Of a DNA stretch of 60,117 bases, positions 33,231 to 41,792 are shown piece by piece. Numbering within the stretch: the stretch's first letter is position 1; each line of letters begins with the position of its first letter. Below the pieces are notes generated by a model. The model saw only the letters and a list, made by a program, of their open reading frames with translations, had not been told where the DNA came from and ran no database searches. The position numbers and the translations under genes were made by a program. This DNA is from Deltaproteobacteria bacterium. GTDB lineage: Bacteria > Myxococcota_A > Polyangia > Polyangiales > Ga0077539. The DNA lies in the NCBI GenBank assembly GCA_030694465.1, contig JAUXYJ010000051.1, positions 1-60,117 of the forward strand, read 5' to 3'.

Positions 33231-35273
33231 ATGCTTATTGCATGCGGAGCGAAGACGGGACTTGAGGTGCCCGACGGGGGCGACGCGAGCATCCACGGGA
33301 TGCAGCCGCTGCCTGATTGGCGCGTGAGCGGCACGGTGCGCTGCGGAAACTGCTTTCCTGAGAAGTGGTGCGAGGGCGAGAGCGGCGTGCCGATCTGCAC
33401 CGACAAGATTCCTGGGCTGGCTCCGCCGGGAATGCCCTGCCAAGCGTTTTGCTCGTCGCGCCCCAACACGCGATGGATCGGGGTCAGTCAGCCAGCGATC
33501 GACGCGTTCGGGCAGGTGAAGGACTACTTCTGCGCGGGGCCTGCGGGTGACAACGTCACCACGCCGAATGCTTGCATTCAGCCGCCCGTGGCGGGCATCA
33601 CGGTGTGGCCGATCGACGGGTGTTTCATGACTGACGAACGGATTCGAACCTTCGTCGGGATCGCCCCTGGAGCGCCGATTCCTCGGCAAGTCGTGAACTA
33701 CTTCCGCACAGGATTGCCACCAGGGACAATGATGGACCGCGCGACGGTGTGCCCCCACACCAACCCACTGGATCGAAGCTGCAACTACGACCCAGGCAAC
33801 GCCCTGCTCTCGTTGTTCACAGACTTGCGCTGCCCCAAGGCAGAGCCGCATCCACTGTGTCTGCAAGAGTACATCGTTCAAGCGCCCGACCAGGCCAGCG
33901 CGACGCTGGAAGGCCAACGATTGCTAGGTCGATACGCCAACATGTTTGGCGCTGCGAGGATGCTCGGGCGCACGTTTGGCTCGTCGGACCCGTCGAGTCC
34001 TTCGGGAGGGTTCTTTCTCGCGGGTGGCGTTGCTCCATTCGCGTGCTTTATCCCGGCGGCAAGCATCAACGCTCGGCCATTTTCGGGGATCGCCGTGCCC
34101 AACAATGATCCGGGCATCACGCGAAACGGCTACGAGGCAACGGTTCTGGCCACGACACGTCTTGTGATCGAAGACGGAACGTCGTCACCACCGGTGATGC
34201 CGCTGACCGGAGAGGCCTTCGTGGACATCAGCAACGGACGTTTCACGATGACGTTGCTCGAACTGCAGCAACCCGCGGGAAATTCGGTAGTCGCAAGCGG
34301 ATACACTGTGACCGACTCGCGCCTGCTCCTCGAGAACTTCTGGCGCGGTGCGTACACAGTCGGCGGCGCTTCGCCCAACATCTCTATCGAGCTGCCCTCG
34401 ACGGTCTCGCAGGTGCAAACCACTGTAAACGGCTCGCCTCGCATCGCGCGTCCAATGGCCGACACTGCTACGGGTCACTTCGATGGGGGCAGTCTGCTGA
34501 ACCTCACCTTGCGATTCCGCCCAGATGACTCGATCCCGACCTGGCTCCGGCTCGAGCTCCGCTTGCAGCTCGTTCCGAGGCCGACGGCGACGATCACGAG
34601 CGCCCCGACGACGGTGGAGTGCAAGCTCAACCCGGACGGGTTCGTGGGCGCGCTCGTACCGGTCACCGGAACCACGTCTGCGTCCGGCGCGACGATGCAC
34701 TGGTCGATTGAGTCGGGTGGCGGCGTCGATTGGCGCACGGGCGCGAGCGCGACGCTGCGAGCGCGCGTTCCTCCGACGCCTTCGGGTCCGCAACCGCGGA
34801 TCGGACTGTACGTCCCATCGGGGCGCTTGGCGGCGTCGACCGTGCAGAACATCAACGTCGTCGACAATGTGCCGCCCACCATTTCCAGCACCACGGTCAC
34901 TCCGTCGTGCGGCTGGGGACACTCTGCGGCCGAAGGCAACCCGCAGATTCCGACGATTTGCGCTCCGATCACGGGGCAGTTCAGCGATGTGTGCACGCAG
35001 CCGCGAAGCTCCATCGTGCGCGTACGCGTGTACGACTACCCCTCGAACGTGCTGCTCGAAGAGCGCGAGCTTCAAGACGGCCCGTGCATCACCCCGTCGC
35101 CGTGGCGCATGGACTCGAACATGGCCAACGCCGACTATGAGGTCGAGTGGCGTGCCGTCGACGCCTGGGGCAACTGGACGACGGAGCGGCACTGGCGCGG
35201 TTGGTTCTCGCCGAGCACTCCAGTGGGTTCATGCTCGTACGGAACGAACGTCCACACCCTCTGGGACTACTGA
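33231..35273 (+). CDS. large CGAKTGL-type lipoprotein, start uncertain
   Basis: At least 680 residues. The annotated ATG at 33231 gives MLIACGAKTGLEVPDGG, but the hydrophobic signal core lies upstream in the same frame (RITWIFAGILTAWMLIAC), with no ATG, GTG or TTG before it back to at least 33165. The true start is therefore either a rare codon (ATT, CTG) or hidden by a frameshift. The mature protein is Cys-rich at first (RCGNCFPEKWCEG, PNACIQPP) and beta-rich later, with PKD/Ig-like phrases (VTGTTSASGATMHWSIESGG, NVPPTISSTTVTPSCGWGHS, YEVEWRAVDAWGNWTTERHW). Probably a surface protein. It is followed 13 bp later by a lipoprotein with the same CGAKTGL start. Confidence 0.75.
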   Translation: MLIACGAKTGLEVPDGGDASIHGMQPLPDWRVSGTVRCGNCFPEKWCEGESGVPICTDKIPGLAPPGMPCQAFCSSRPNTRWIGVSQPAIDAFGQVKDYFCAGPAGDNVTTPNACIQPPVAGITVWPIDGCFMTDERIRTFVGIAPGAPIPRQVVNYFRTGLPPGTMMDRATVCPHTNPLDRSCNYDPGNALLSLFTDLRCPKAEPHPLCLQEYIVQAPDQASATLEGQRLLGRYANMFGAARMLGRTFGSSDPSSPSGGFFLAGGVAPFACFIPAASINARPFSGIAVPNNDPGITRNGYEATVLATTRLVIEDGTSSPPVMPLTGEAFVDISNGRFTMTLLELQQPAGNSVVASGYTVTDSRLLLENFWRGAYTVGGASPNISIELPSTVSQVQTTVNGSPRIARPMADTATGHFDGGSLLNLTLRFRPDDSIPTWLRLELRLQLVPRPTATITSAPTTVECKLNPDGFVGALVPVTGTTSASGATMHWSIESGGGVDWRTGASATLRARVPPTPSGPQPRIGLYVPSGRLAASTVQNINVVDNVPPTISSTTVTPSCGWGHSAAEGNPQIPTICAPITGQFSDVCTQPRSSIVRVRVYDYPSNVLLEERELQDGPCITPSPWRMDSNMANADYEVEWRAVDAWGNWTTERHWRGWFSPSTPVGSCSYGTNVHTLWDY

Positions 35274-35286
35274 TCGGAGCGCTGCC

Positions 35287-36297
35287 ATGGCCACGCGTCG
35301 AAGAAACTCTTGGTGGTGCGCAGCGCTTCTGTTTGCGCTCGCCCTGTCGTGCGGCGCGAAGACGGGGCTGCGTGTTCCCTGCGAGATGCCTGTGCGCGGG
35401 ACGCGCCCTGCCTTCGTTCTCGTCTACGAGAAGAGCAACATTTCAACGATCCACCGCCCTGGCGACGACCCACCGTACGGACGCTACTACGACCGCGAGC
35501 AGCTCGCCTGGGTCCGATCATTTCTTCCGTCGCTCGGAGCCAATGCGCTCGTGGGTGCGACACCCTGGCCTGTGGAGGACCGAGGAACACCGAGGTTTCG
35601 ATGCCCCTGGAGCGACTCGATCCTCAGCCCGATCGCGGATGACGGCGCATCCAGCGCGCTGCGATACATGAACGAAGAAGAGTTCATCGCGCGCCCGAGC
35701 GGCCCCATCAGCCAGTCGATCGAGGCCGCGGTGCGCGCGCTTCGAGCTTTGCCCGAGGACGTGCACCCGCGCGTCGTCCTCTTGACCAGCCTCGGCATCG
35801 TCAACGAGTGCCGCGGCGAGTATGCGTGGAGTCCAGGGCCGCGCGATTGGCACTATCAACGCGTGGCCCAGTTTCGTCGCGAGGGCTTTCCGACGCTCGT
35901 GGTGGGGCCGCGTCTTGCAGCGGACGGAAGTACCGTCCTGCGAGACATCTTGGAGGCGTACGCAGAAGCGGGAGGACTGGCGCGTCGCGACGGTCCTGCG
36001 ACCTGGTACGATTTTGTGCTTGATCGCGACGAGCTTCTGCTCGCAGCCGAGCGAGCCATCTTGCACCCGGCGTACTGTGTCGGGCGCGCTGCGGAGGGCA
36101 CGGACGAACCCGACGCGTGGGCGATGCAGGCACCAAGTATCGGCACCATTCCGCGCGACACGAGCCATCGTGAAGGCTGGGATTGGGTTGATGCAGCACA
36201 GGGCACAGTGCGTCTCTACGGCACCCCGTGCGAGCGCGTCGCCCGAGCCCGAGAGCGGCCGCGGCTCGTGACGCAAACGTGGGGGTGCTACCCGTAA
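35287..36297 (+). CDS. CGAKTGL-type lipoprotein with degenerate VWA-like domain
   Basis: A 336-residue lipoprotein: WWCAALLFALALSCGAKTGL with lipobox ALSC. After RPAFVLVYEKSNISTI, which aligns with the DxSxS strand of von Willebrand factor A domains of related lipoproteins but has lost the metal-binding Asp, the protein follows the VWA pattern: SQSIEAAVRALRALPEDVHP, RVVLLTSLGIVNECRGEY, EGFPTLVVGPRLAADGSTVL, LRDILEAYAEAGGLARRDGP. A degenerate, metal-independent VWA fold is the best guess. Cys pairs are probably in disulphides. It lies 13 bp after the previous gene, so the two form an operon of lipoproteins with a shared N terminus. Confidence 0.75.
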   Translation: MATRRRNSWWCAALLFALALSCGAKTGLRVPCEMPVRGTRPAFVLVYEKSNISTIHRPGDDPPYGRYYDREQLAWVRSFLPSLGANALVGATPWPVEDRGTPRFRCPWSDSILSPIADDGASSALRYMNEEEFIARPSGPISQSIEAAVRALRALPEDVHPRVVLLTSLGIVNECRGEYAWSPGPRDWHYQRVAQFRREGFPTLVVGPRLAADGSTVLRDILEAYAEAGGLARRDGPATWYDFVLDRDELLLAAERAILHPAYCVGRAAEGTDEPDAWAMQAPSIGTIPRDTSHREGWDWVDAAQGTVRLYGTPCERVARARERPRLVTQTWGCYP

Positions 36298-36627
36298 GCT
36301 GGGAACCGGGATGCGGCACTGCAAGGCACACAGGCTGCACAATCGGCAGCGCGCACGACCGGCAGACGAGCCCTCATCGTGACTCTGATTGTACGAGTGA
36401 AAATCCAAGCAGAACGCGATCGGCACGCGCCCGGACGCTCGTCTCTTGGGCGTGTCCTGAGCGAGAACGAGCAGCGTGCGTGCGGCGAGCGCAGGGAGCC
36501 TGGTTCGCGTTCGCGAGTGAATCTGCAGGGGTTTGCGACGAAAGTGCTCTCTCGGCGCGCCGACAGTGCACTGTCGTTGAGCAGGCGAGATCGCGCTGCT
36601 AGGGTGAGCACGCTGAGTACACCCGCT

Positions 36628-37005
36628 CAGGATCGCCTGTGAAAACAGCGGCGAACGCACGGTACAGCGCGGTCGCAGAGTGCTGTGGACGCACACGAGG
36701 CAACGGGCGATCGGGTCAATGGCATCTCGCGCGTGCTCGACCGCAGGGCGTTGGACGTTCTTGTCTCTCGGGGAGCGTCGAGGGCGCAGCGCGGTAGACC
36801 GACACCGCGGGATCGCGAGGGGCGCCACGCTGCTGTCTCCGGCGCAGAGCCCGAACAGCTGCCCGAGTGAGAGCCCGCATCGTGCAACGAAGGGTCGAGC
36901 GCGTGACCTTCTACGGAGCGAGCACGGAGGTACGTTGTCGCAGCGATGGACATCCCCCCGGCCCGCTTGCTCGTCGGGCTTGACGATCGAGACCGCTGCG
37001 GTCCG
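36628..37005. repeat. R1 (reverse) plus R2 (forward) composite
   Basis: R1 in reverse from GCTCAGGATCGCCTGTGAAA through GCTCGACCGCAGGGCGTTGG, then R2 at about 36893-37005 with ACGGAGCGAGCACGGAGGTA and GGGCTTGACGATCGAGACCG. Same order as at 58761-58975 and reversed at 25628-25800. The rest of 36298-37389 contains no gene I can support. Confidence 0.8.
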
Positions 37006-37389
37006 CTGATCGTGCGGGCGATCGCGCAGTGGAATGGCTGCGAAGAGTCAGGCATCGTTGGATGAGCGCTCCGAGGATGCGAGCGAATGAGCAGACAATC
37101 GAGGCAAAATCCGCGCTTCTGTCACTCCTCGTGCCGACCGTCGGAGCGCACTAACACGTCGCCCACCGCAGCAAGCGCTGGTTCGAGCCCAGACACTTCC
37201 GACCCGGGCGCGCTTCGACTTCGCGCCATCGAGAGGGTCCGCGAAGCAGCCCTGTCCGACGAGTGGGTCGACCGTGCCAACGCGTGCGCGACGTGCGCCG
37301 CGCGGGTTGCGGGCCAGTGCTGACTCGCGGCCTCGTGACAGTGGAACACGCCGTTGCAACGCACGCAGAACGCATGCTGCTATCCCGTC

Positions 37390-38013
37390 ATGGCCGCGAA
37401 GAAAAGAGTGACAGAGCATCCGCTGAGCTCTGCGAAATTCGACTTCATCGAGGACGCGTCGGCGCCGAGCGCCGTCATGGCGCTGCACATGGATTCAAAG
37501 CCGAGCGAGCGCTATGCGCTGCGCGAGGTCGCAGGCACAGCCACGAAGCACGCGCTCGTTCGGATCGACGCGCCCGAGTCTTCGCCGGTGATCGTGCTCG
37601 AAGAGGGCTTCGGTCGTTCGAGCAAGCTTATCTTCGAGCTGGACCCGTTTGTGGTGGTCTCTGCTGCCCCCGTGACGAGAGCCGCTTCGCTGGCGTGCGG
37701 CGCGAACGGCGGCGTGCTCGAAGTGATCGACGTCGCGCGAGGAGTCCTCGCGACGACCCTCCCGACGCCCACGGAATATCCGTGGATGGTGCTGTGGAAG
37801 CAGCAACGTTGCATCGCGTGCCTGCTTGGAAATTGGCTCGTCTTTTACGCCGTTGTAGAGGGCCACTTCCTTCGCGTGGCCCGCGTCAAGACGCCGGCGC
37901 GTCGCGGCAAGTGGGGGCTGCGTTTGTGGTGCGTGGGCGATGCCCTTTGGGTCGTCGACCACAACGGCGGAATCCGCTGCTACCGCGTCGACGTCAGCGC
38001 CACGCCCCAATGA
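37390..38013 (+). CDS. small beta-propeller-like protein, function unknown
   Basis: A 207-residue cytoplasmic protein from ATG 37390 (MAAKKRVTEHPLSSAKFDFI). Strand-turn-strand units such as LIFELDPFVVVSAAPVTRAA, GGVLEVIDVARGVLATTLPT, CIACLLGNWLVFYAVVEGHF and GDALWVVDHNGGIRCYRVDV resemble two to three blades of a WD-like propeller, as in the larger protein at 22420-23448. Too short for a closed propeller, it would have to dimerise or be a fragment. It is upstream of, and in the same direction as, the GIDE-like gene (116-bp gap). Confidence 0.65.
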   Translation: MAAKKRVTEHPLSSAKFDFIEDASAPSAVMALHMDSKPSERYALREVAGTATKHALVRIDAPESSPVIVLEEGFGRSSKLIFELDPFVVVSAAPVTRAASLACGANGGVLEVIDVARGVLATTLPTPTEYPWMVLWKQQRCIACLLGNWLVFYAVVEGHFLRVARVKTPARRGKWGLRLWCVGDALWVVDHNGGIRCYRVDVSATPQ

Positions 38014-38129
38014 GCCAGCGTGCGCTTCAAAGCGACGTTGCTCGTGGTCGAGACGCAAAGATCGCCCGGTGATGTCGTGCGGGTCGGACACGAGCGTCAC
38101 CGCCGGGACGTGGGCTACACTCTCGCGCG

Positions 38130-39014
38130 GTGAGCAACACGAGCGATTCGGCGCTTCGATCCGAGTACACGACGCTGCGCGGAAAGGTCGTCGTCGCCCA
38201 GCGAACGCTCCAGGCCCCACACAGCGATCGCCCTTGCGTCTACTGGGACATCCGCGATCAATGGTCTGGGCGCCCCACAGAGCGAGGCTGCGTGGACTTC
38301 TTCATCGAGGACGCGCAGGGCAAGGTGCTGGTTCTCTCGGAGCACATCCACGCAGACACCCTCGCAGAGCGCAGCCAACGTGTCGTGGAGGCGGTCGAGG
38401 GCGACCTCATCGCGCTCGGTGAGCGGCTCTCTGTCATCAAGCAGCAGCTGCGCGAGAAGCAGGGGCCCGACGCGGCGAAACTGCAGCGCGAACGACAGGG
38501 ACTCGCGCAGCTCGCGACGTTCTTGCACGCGACCAAGGCGCACGCGCGCGGGCGGCGTCACGTGGGACAATCCCTAAGCGAGCAAGCGACGTGGCTCGAG
38601 GCGCACGCACACCTCGCGCAGTCCGACGGCGTCGCGATGCGTACCGCGAAGGTCACGCGTGATGCCTGGCAGGCGGTCATCGAAGCGGGCCACGAAATCA
38701 CAGTGAACGGCCGCTGCTCGCACGAGCCGCTGCCGCCGGAGCTCGGCGACGGAGGCTATCGCACAATCACCACTTGCAGAGTGTTGCGAGGCAGCGAGGA
38801 GGCGCCGATCTTGATCACCGGCATCGGGGCCATCTCGCCTGCCCGCAATCACCGGCTGCACGACGCGGGTACACACGGCGGTTCGCACCTCGCGCGATCA
38901 CGCGCGCGTCCATCGAAGGACGGCAGCGTGCCCTTGACGGCGCGCGCCGGTGTCGTGGGCGCGGCCATTGCGTTCGCGCTCGCCGCCTTCGCCGCGCTCT
39001 GGTCCTCACGATGA
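38130..39014 (+). CDS. membrane-anchored protein with GIDE-like domain
   Basis: A 294-residue protein from GTG 38130. The first 85 residues follow the pattern of the GIDE domain known from mitochondrial E3 ligase MUL1/MAPL and its bacterial relatives: LRGKVVVAQRTLQAPHSDRP with CVYWDIRDQW, then VDFFIEDAQGKVLVLSEHI. A helical, Glu/Arg/Gln-rich middle part follows (about 85-180, possible coiled coil), then a second beta part and a C-terminal membrane helix (GVVGAAIAFALAAFAALWS) with a short tail, so it is tail-anchored. No RING domain is present, as expected for a bacterium. Function is unknown. Confidence 0.7.
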   Translation: MSNTSDSALRSEYTTLRGKVVVAQRTLQAPHSDRPCVYWDIRDQWSGRPTERGCVDFFIEDAQGKVLVLSEHIHADTLAERSQRVVEAVEGDLIALGERLSVIKQQLREKQGPDAAKLQRERQGLAQLATFLHATKAHARGRRHVGQSLSEQATWLEAHAHLAQSDGVAMRTAKVTRDAWQAVIEAGHEITVNGRCSHEPLPPELGDGGYRTITTCRVLRGSEEAPILITGIGAISPARNHRLHDAGTHGGSHLARSRARPSKDGSVPLTARAGVVGAAIAFALAAFAALWSSR

Positions 39015-39167
39015 GTCCGCGCGTAGCGCAGCGCGCGGCGCAAACGCCGGCGATCTAGGCCTTCTCTACGCGGATCCAAGCGAACTTCACCTGCTCTCCT
39101 TCGCGGAGGAGACCGCGACTGATCTTAAGATCTCTCGGTCCATCTCAAGCTGGGACAACTTCATCGC

Positions 39168-40655
39168 TTAATTCACAGTCGATTTCGACGGTACGCGGCC
39201 GTCGCTCGGCGCGAGAGCAGCCACCGTTGGCCGCGCCACGACGGAAGCGATTTCAACCTCGCGACAGGCCTCTTCCATGCTCGCGACCAGCGCCAGCGCG
39301 CTCGCTCTTCGCTCTGCTTGTTTGTCGCTGAGTGACTCGGCCCACGACCGAAGAGACGCTTGCGTTGTCCGATCAGAGCACCGAACGAGCCATGCCTCGA
39401 GCGCCTTGCGTCGCGTCTCTGTGAGCTTTGCCGCACAATATGCAGGCAAGAGCAGCCCCCACCTTCCGCGAAATTCGAGGCGCTCAAGGAGCCGCATCGC
39501 CGTGTCCAACGCAGGCGGAAAAGCGCGAAGCGCGCCAGGATTCATCACGAGCTCGTCCACGATCGCAGGCACTCTCTCAAGCGTGACCTCGCGGGCAGCG
39601 AGCGGAAAACTCGTCACTCCGGCCTCGTACATCGCCAGCAACAACTCGAGCGCCACCGTGACAGCCGGACCGTGCGCGGCCGCACGCAAAGCGTCTTGCA
39701 CCAGTCGCGTCTTCACCGTTGCATGCGCGCCCCGGACGCAGCGCTTTGCGGCGTGGATCGTCGCTGCGTAGGCCCCGGTATCGCGGGATTCCAAAACGCT
39801 CGCTAGCTGATCTGCTGCATTTTTTGCAGGGTCCACAGCATCTCGATGGCCTGCGAGCAGTCCCAGCCCCTCGTCCATTGCGAGCACGAGGGCCTGCAGT
39901 GCTGCCGCGTCGATTCGCGCGCTCACCACGACCTGCGCTTCGTCGCCGACGTACCCCGCAGATTCGAGAGCAGCCCGCAGCTCCAACACGCGTTTGTCCA
40001 CGAGCGCCTGGTCGTTTCGAAAGTCGATGACCCACAGCAAAGGAGTCCCGACGCCGAGCGTCTTCCACGCGGCGAACTTGTCTTTTTGCACCGGCATCAG
40101 TCGCACGGTTGTGATCGAGGCAAACACCGCGCCGATCACGGGTTGTGACGGGTCGTCGTCCAAGGGGGCTCGCGTAATCTTTACAAACTCGAGAAAGACG
40201 TACTCTCTCAACGCGGACGCGAAGCAAAGCTCGGGCGCGACGCTGGCCAGCTCGTTCACCCGCTCGCGCTCAGAGAACAAGCTGCCCGCGAGAAACACAC
40301 GGACACGCGGCCGTCCCTTGCGATCCCGGGCCGGTTCAACGCTCGGAGTCTCCACCGACTTTCCCGATCGTTTGGCCTTCGCTCGGGCTTCGGAGAGCGC
40401 CTTTTTTCCCTGCAATCGCTGACGACAAAGTGCCTCGACCTGATCGCGATCAGAAAAGGCAGTTTTGTTGTCCACCAACGTCAAGTGCGTCCGTGACGCA
40501 TCCACGTCTGCGGCGCACATCGGGTGATAGAAGACCTGCGTTGCCATCGCTGCCCCGAACGTTCCGAAGCCTCGCATCGCGATCTGTCCGGCGTCCATCA
40601 CCTCCATGCAACGCGAGCATTTCGTGGGCTTAAAGAGCATCAGAATGGCGAACAT
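39168..40655 (-). CDS. family member B: zinc-finger protein with degenerate EF-Tu-like region
   Basis: A 495-residue relative of the proteins at 4814, 45674 and 49745. Zinc ligands Cys13, Cys16, His44 and Cys47 (CX2CX27HX2C) have exactly the spacing of member C and the PARP-type pattern. The shared core follows: GRPRVRVFLAGSLFS, ALREYVFLEF, DPSQPVIGAVF, WKTLGVGTPLLWV and ESAGYVGDEAQVVVSARIDA. The core resembles the end of an EF-Tu-type G domain but has no NKxD (VIDFRND instead). The C-terminal 230 residues are alpha-helical with repeated pairs, perhaps HEAT repeats. A basic linker (ALSEARAKAKRSGKS) separates finger and core. Another start, MLFKPTKCSRC, is possible. Confidence 0.85.
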   Translation of the reverse strand: MFAILMLFKPTKCSRCMEVMDAGQIAMRGFGTFGAAMATQVFYHPMCAADVDASRTHLTLVDNKTAFSDRDQVEALCRQRLQGKKALSEARAKAKRSGKSVETPSVEPARDRKGRPRVRVFLAGSLFSERERVNELASVAPELCFASALREYVFLEFVKITRAPLDDDPSQPVIGAVFASITTVRLMPVQKDKFAAWKTLGVGTPLLWVIDFRNDQALVDKRVLELRAALESAGYVGDEAQVVVSARIDAAALQALVLAMDEGLGLLAGHRDAVDPAKNAADQLASVLESRDTGAYAATIHAAKRCVRGAHATVKTRLVQDALRAAAHGPAVTVALELLLAMYEAGVTSFPLAAREVTLERVPAIVDELVMNPGALRAFPPALDTAMRLLERLEFRGRWGLLLPAYCAAKLTETRRKALEAWLVRCSDRTTQASLRSWAESLSDKQAERRASALALVASMEEACREVEIASVVARPTVAALAPSDGRVPSKSTVN

Positions 40656-40757
40656 CGCTGATCATCGCCCGCTCGCCGCGGACTGAGCAAGGCTCGTGAG
40701 TTGTTTCGCGAAGCACCCGCGCACGCGGGTTTGCGCCACAAGGGTTACACTCGTGAA

Positions 40758-41654
40758 ATGGACTCGGGTGTCGACTTCGCGCTTCACTGGGGCGCGCTCG
40801 TCGTCGGTCTGGTTCTGATCGGTCCGTACGTGTTCGTGGTGTTCAGCCAACGCATTCACGAAGGGGAGTTCGCGAAGCAGATCAACAAGCTGCTCATGCT
40901 CGGAGACGTCCAGCGCGCGAAAAAGCTCGCGCAAGTCAGCGACGGGCCTCTGTGCGCCGCGACGAACGTGGCGCTCACGAGGGTGCTCGACGGCTCTGCG
41001 TTGCGACAGGACCAAGCCGAGGACTATCGCGCTTCGGCGGCGACGATCGATCCCGAGGTGGTGAAGCAGCGGCTGAGATCTGCTTTCATCGTGGCGTTCG
41101 ACGACGCACGCAAAGGACGTTGGGCGCGTCGCGCGATGGCGGCGGTTGGGGCGTGCCTGTTCGCGGTCGTGGCCGCGGATCTCGCGCGTCGTCCGCTGCT
41201 CGGGCCGCCGCTGGCCGGCTCTGCGATCGGGCTGCTGACGATGTTCTGGACCGTTCGGCGCGACGCTGCCGAGCGCGGCGCGGCGGTCGCGATGTTCGCG
41301 AGGATCGAGGACGCGATGTACGTGTGTGCGATTGGGCCTCCTCCGTCGCCCACACCCCTGGCCCCCCTCGCGATCATCGTCGAAGAGCCTGGCGAGCCTG
41401 CGCGCGAGGTCGCGATCGATCAGCCCGTGATCAAGATCGGCAGAATCGGCACCGCGCAAATCCTGCTCTCGTCCGAGCAGGTCTCGCGCCTGCACGCGGT
41501 GATTGAAAACGACGAAGGCGTGCTGTCGATCATCGATCTGGGCAGCGCGACCGGCACACAGGTCAACGGCGATCCGATCAACAAGCGCGCGCTGCGCGAC
41601 GGCGACCGGATCACGATCGGCCCGTGCGTGCTGACCGTTCGCGCGCGATCGTGA
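40758..41654 (+). CDS. membrane protein with C-terminal FHA domain
   Basis: A 298-residue protein. One membrane helix near the N terminus (WGALVVGLVLIGPYVFVVFS) and a pair in the middle (AMAAVGACLFAVVAADLA, LAGSAIGLLTMFWT) frame a cytoplasmic helical part, reminiscent of an ExbB/MotA-type layout. The last 95 residues are an FHA domain: VIKIGRIG, SSEQVSRLHAVIEND and LGSATGTQVNGDPINKRALR, i.e. the GR...SRxH...NGTxVNG signature of phosphothreonine-binding domains (here SATGTQVNG). It faces the Ser/Thr kinase gene at 41793 convergently and may read its phosphorylated targets. The start MDSGVDFALHWG at 40758 was preferred. Confidence 0.85.
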   Translation: MDSGVDFALHWGALVVGLVLIGPYVFVVFSQRIHEGEFAKQINKLLMLGDVQRAKKLAQVSDGPLCAATNVALTRVLDGSALRQDQAEDYRASAATIDPEVVKQRLRSAFIVAFDDARKGRWARRAMAAVGACLFAVVAADLARRPLLGPPLAGSAIGLLTMFWTVRRDAAERGAAVAMFARIEDAMYVCAIGPPPSPTPLAPLAIIVEEPGEPAREVAIDQPVIKIGRIGTAQILLSSEQVSRLHAVIENDEGVLSIIDLGSATGTQVNGDPINKRALRDGDRITIGPCVLTVRARS

Positions 41655-41792
41655 GCGCGGCAGAAGGCGACGCTCAACCGCCAACGAGAGAGAAGCCACC
41701 TGCGAGGCGCGCTCGAACGCGAAGGAGCAGCTCGCGACGCTCCCCGCGGCGCAACGTGTGGTGACGCTCGAGAAGCTCGACGGCTGAAGCGG

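Noticed and set aside
37087..37323. Plus-strand frame of 78 codons with CATCAARVAGQC end
   Set aside because: The Cys pair is isolated, there is no ribosome site, and the composition is that of random high-GC sequence between R2 and the next gene.
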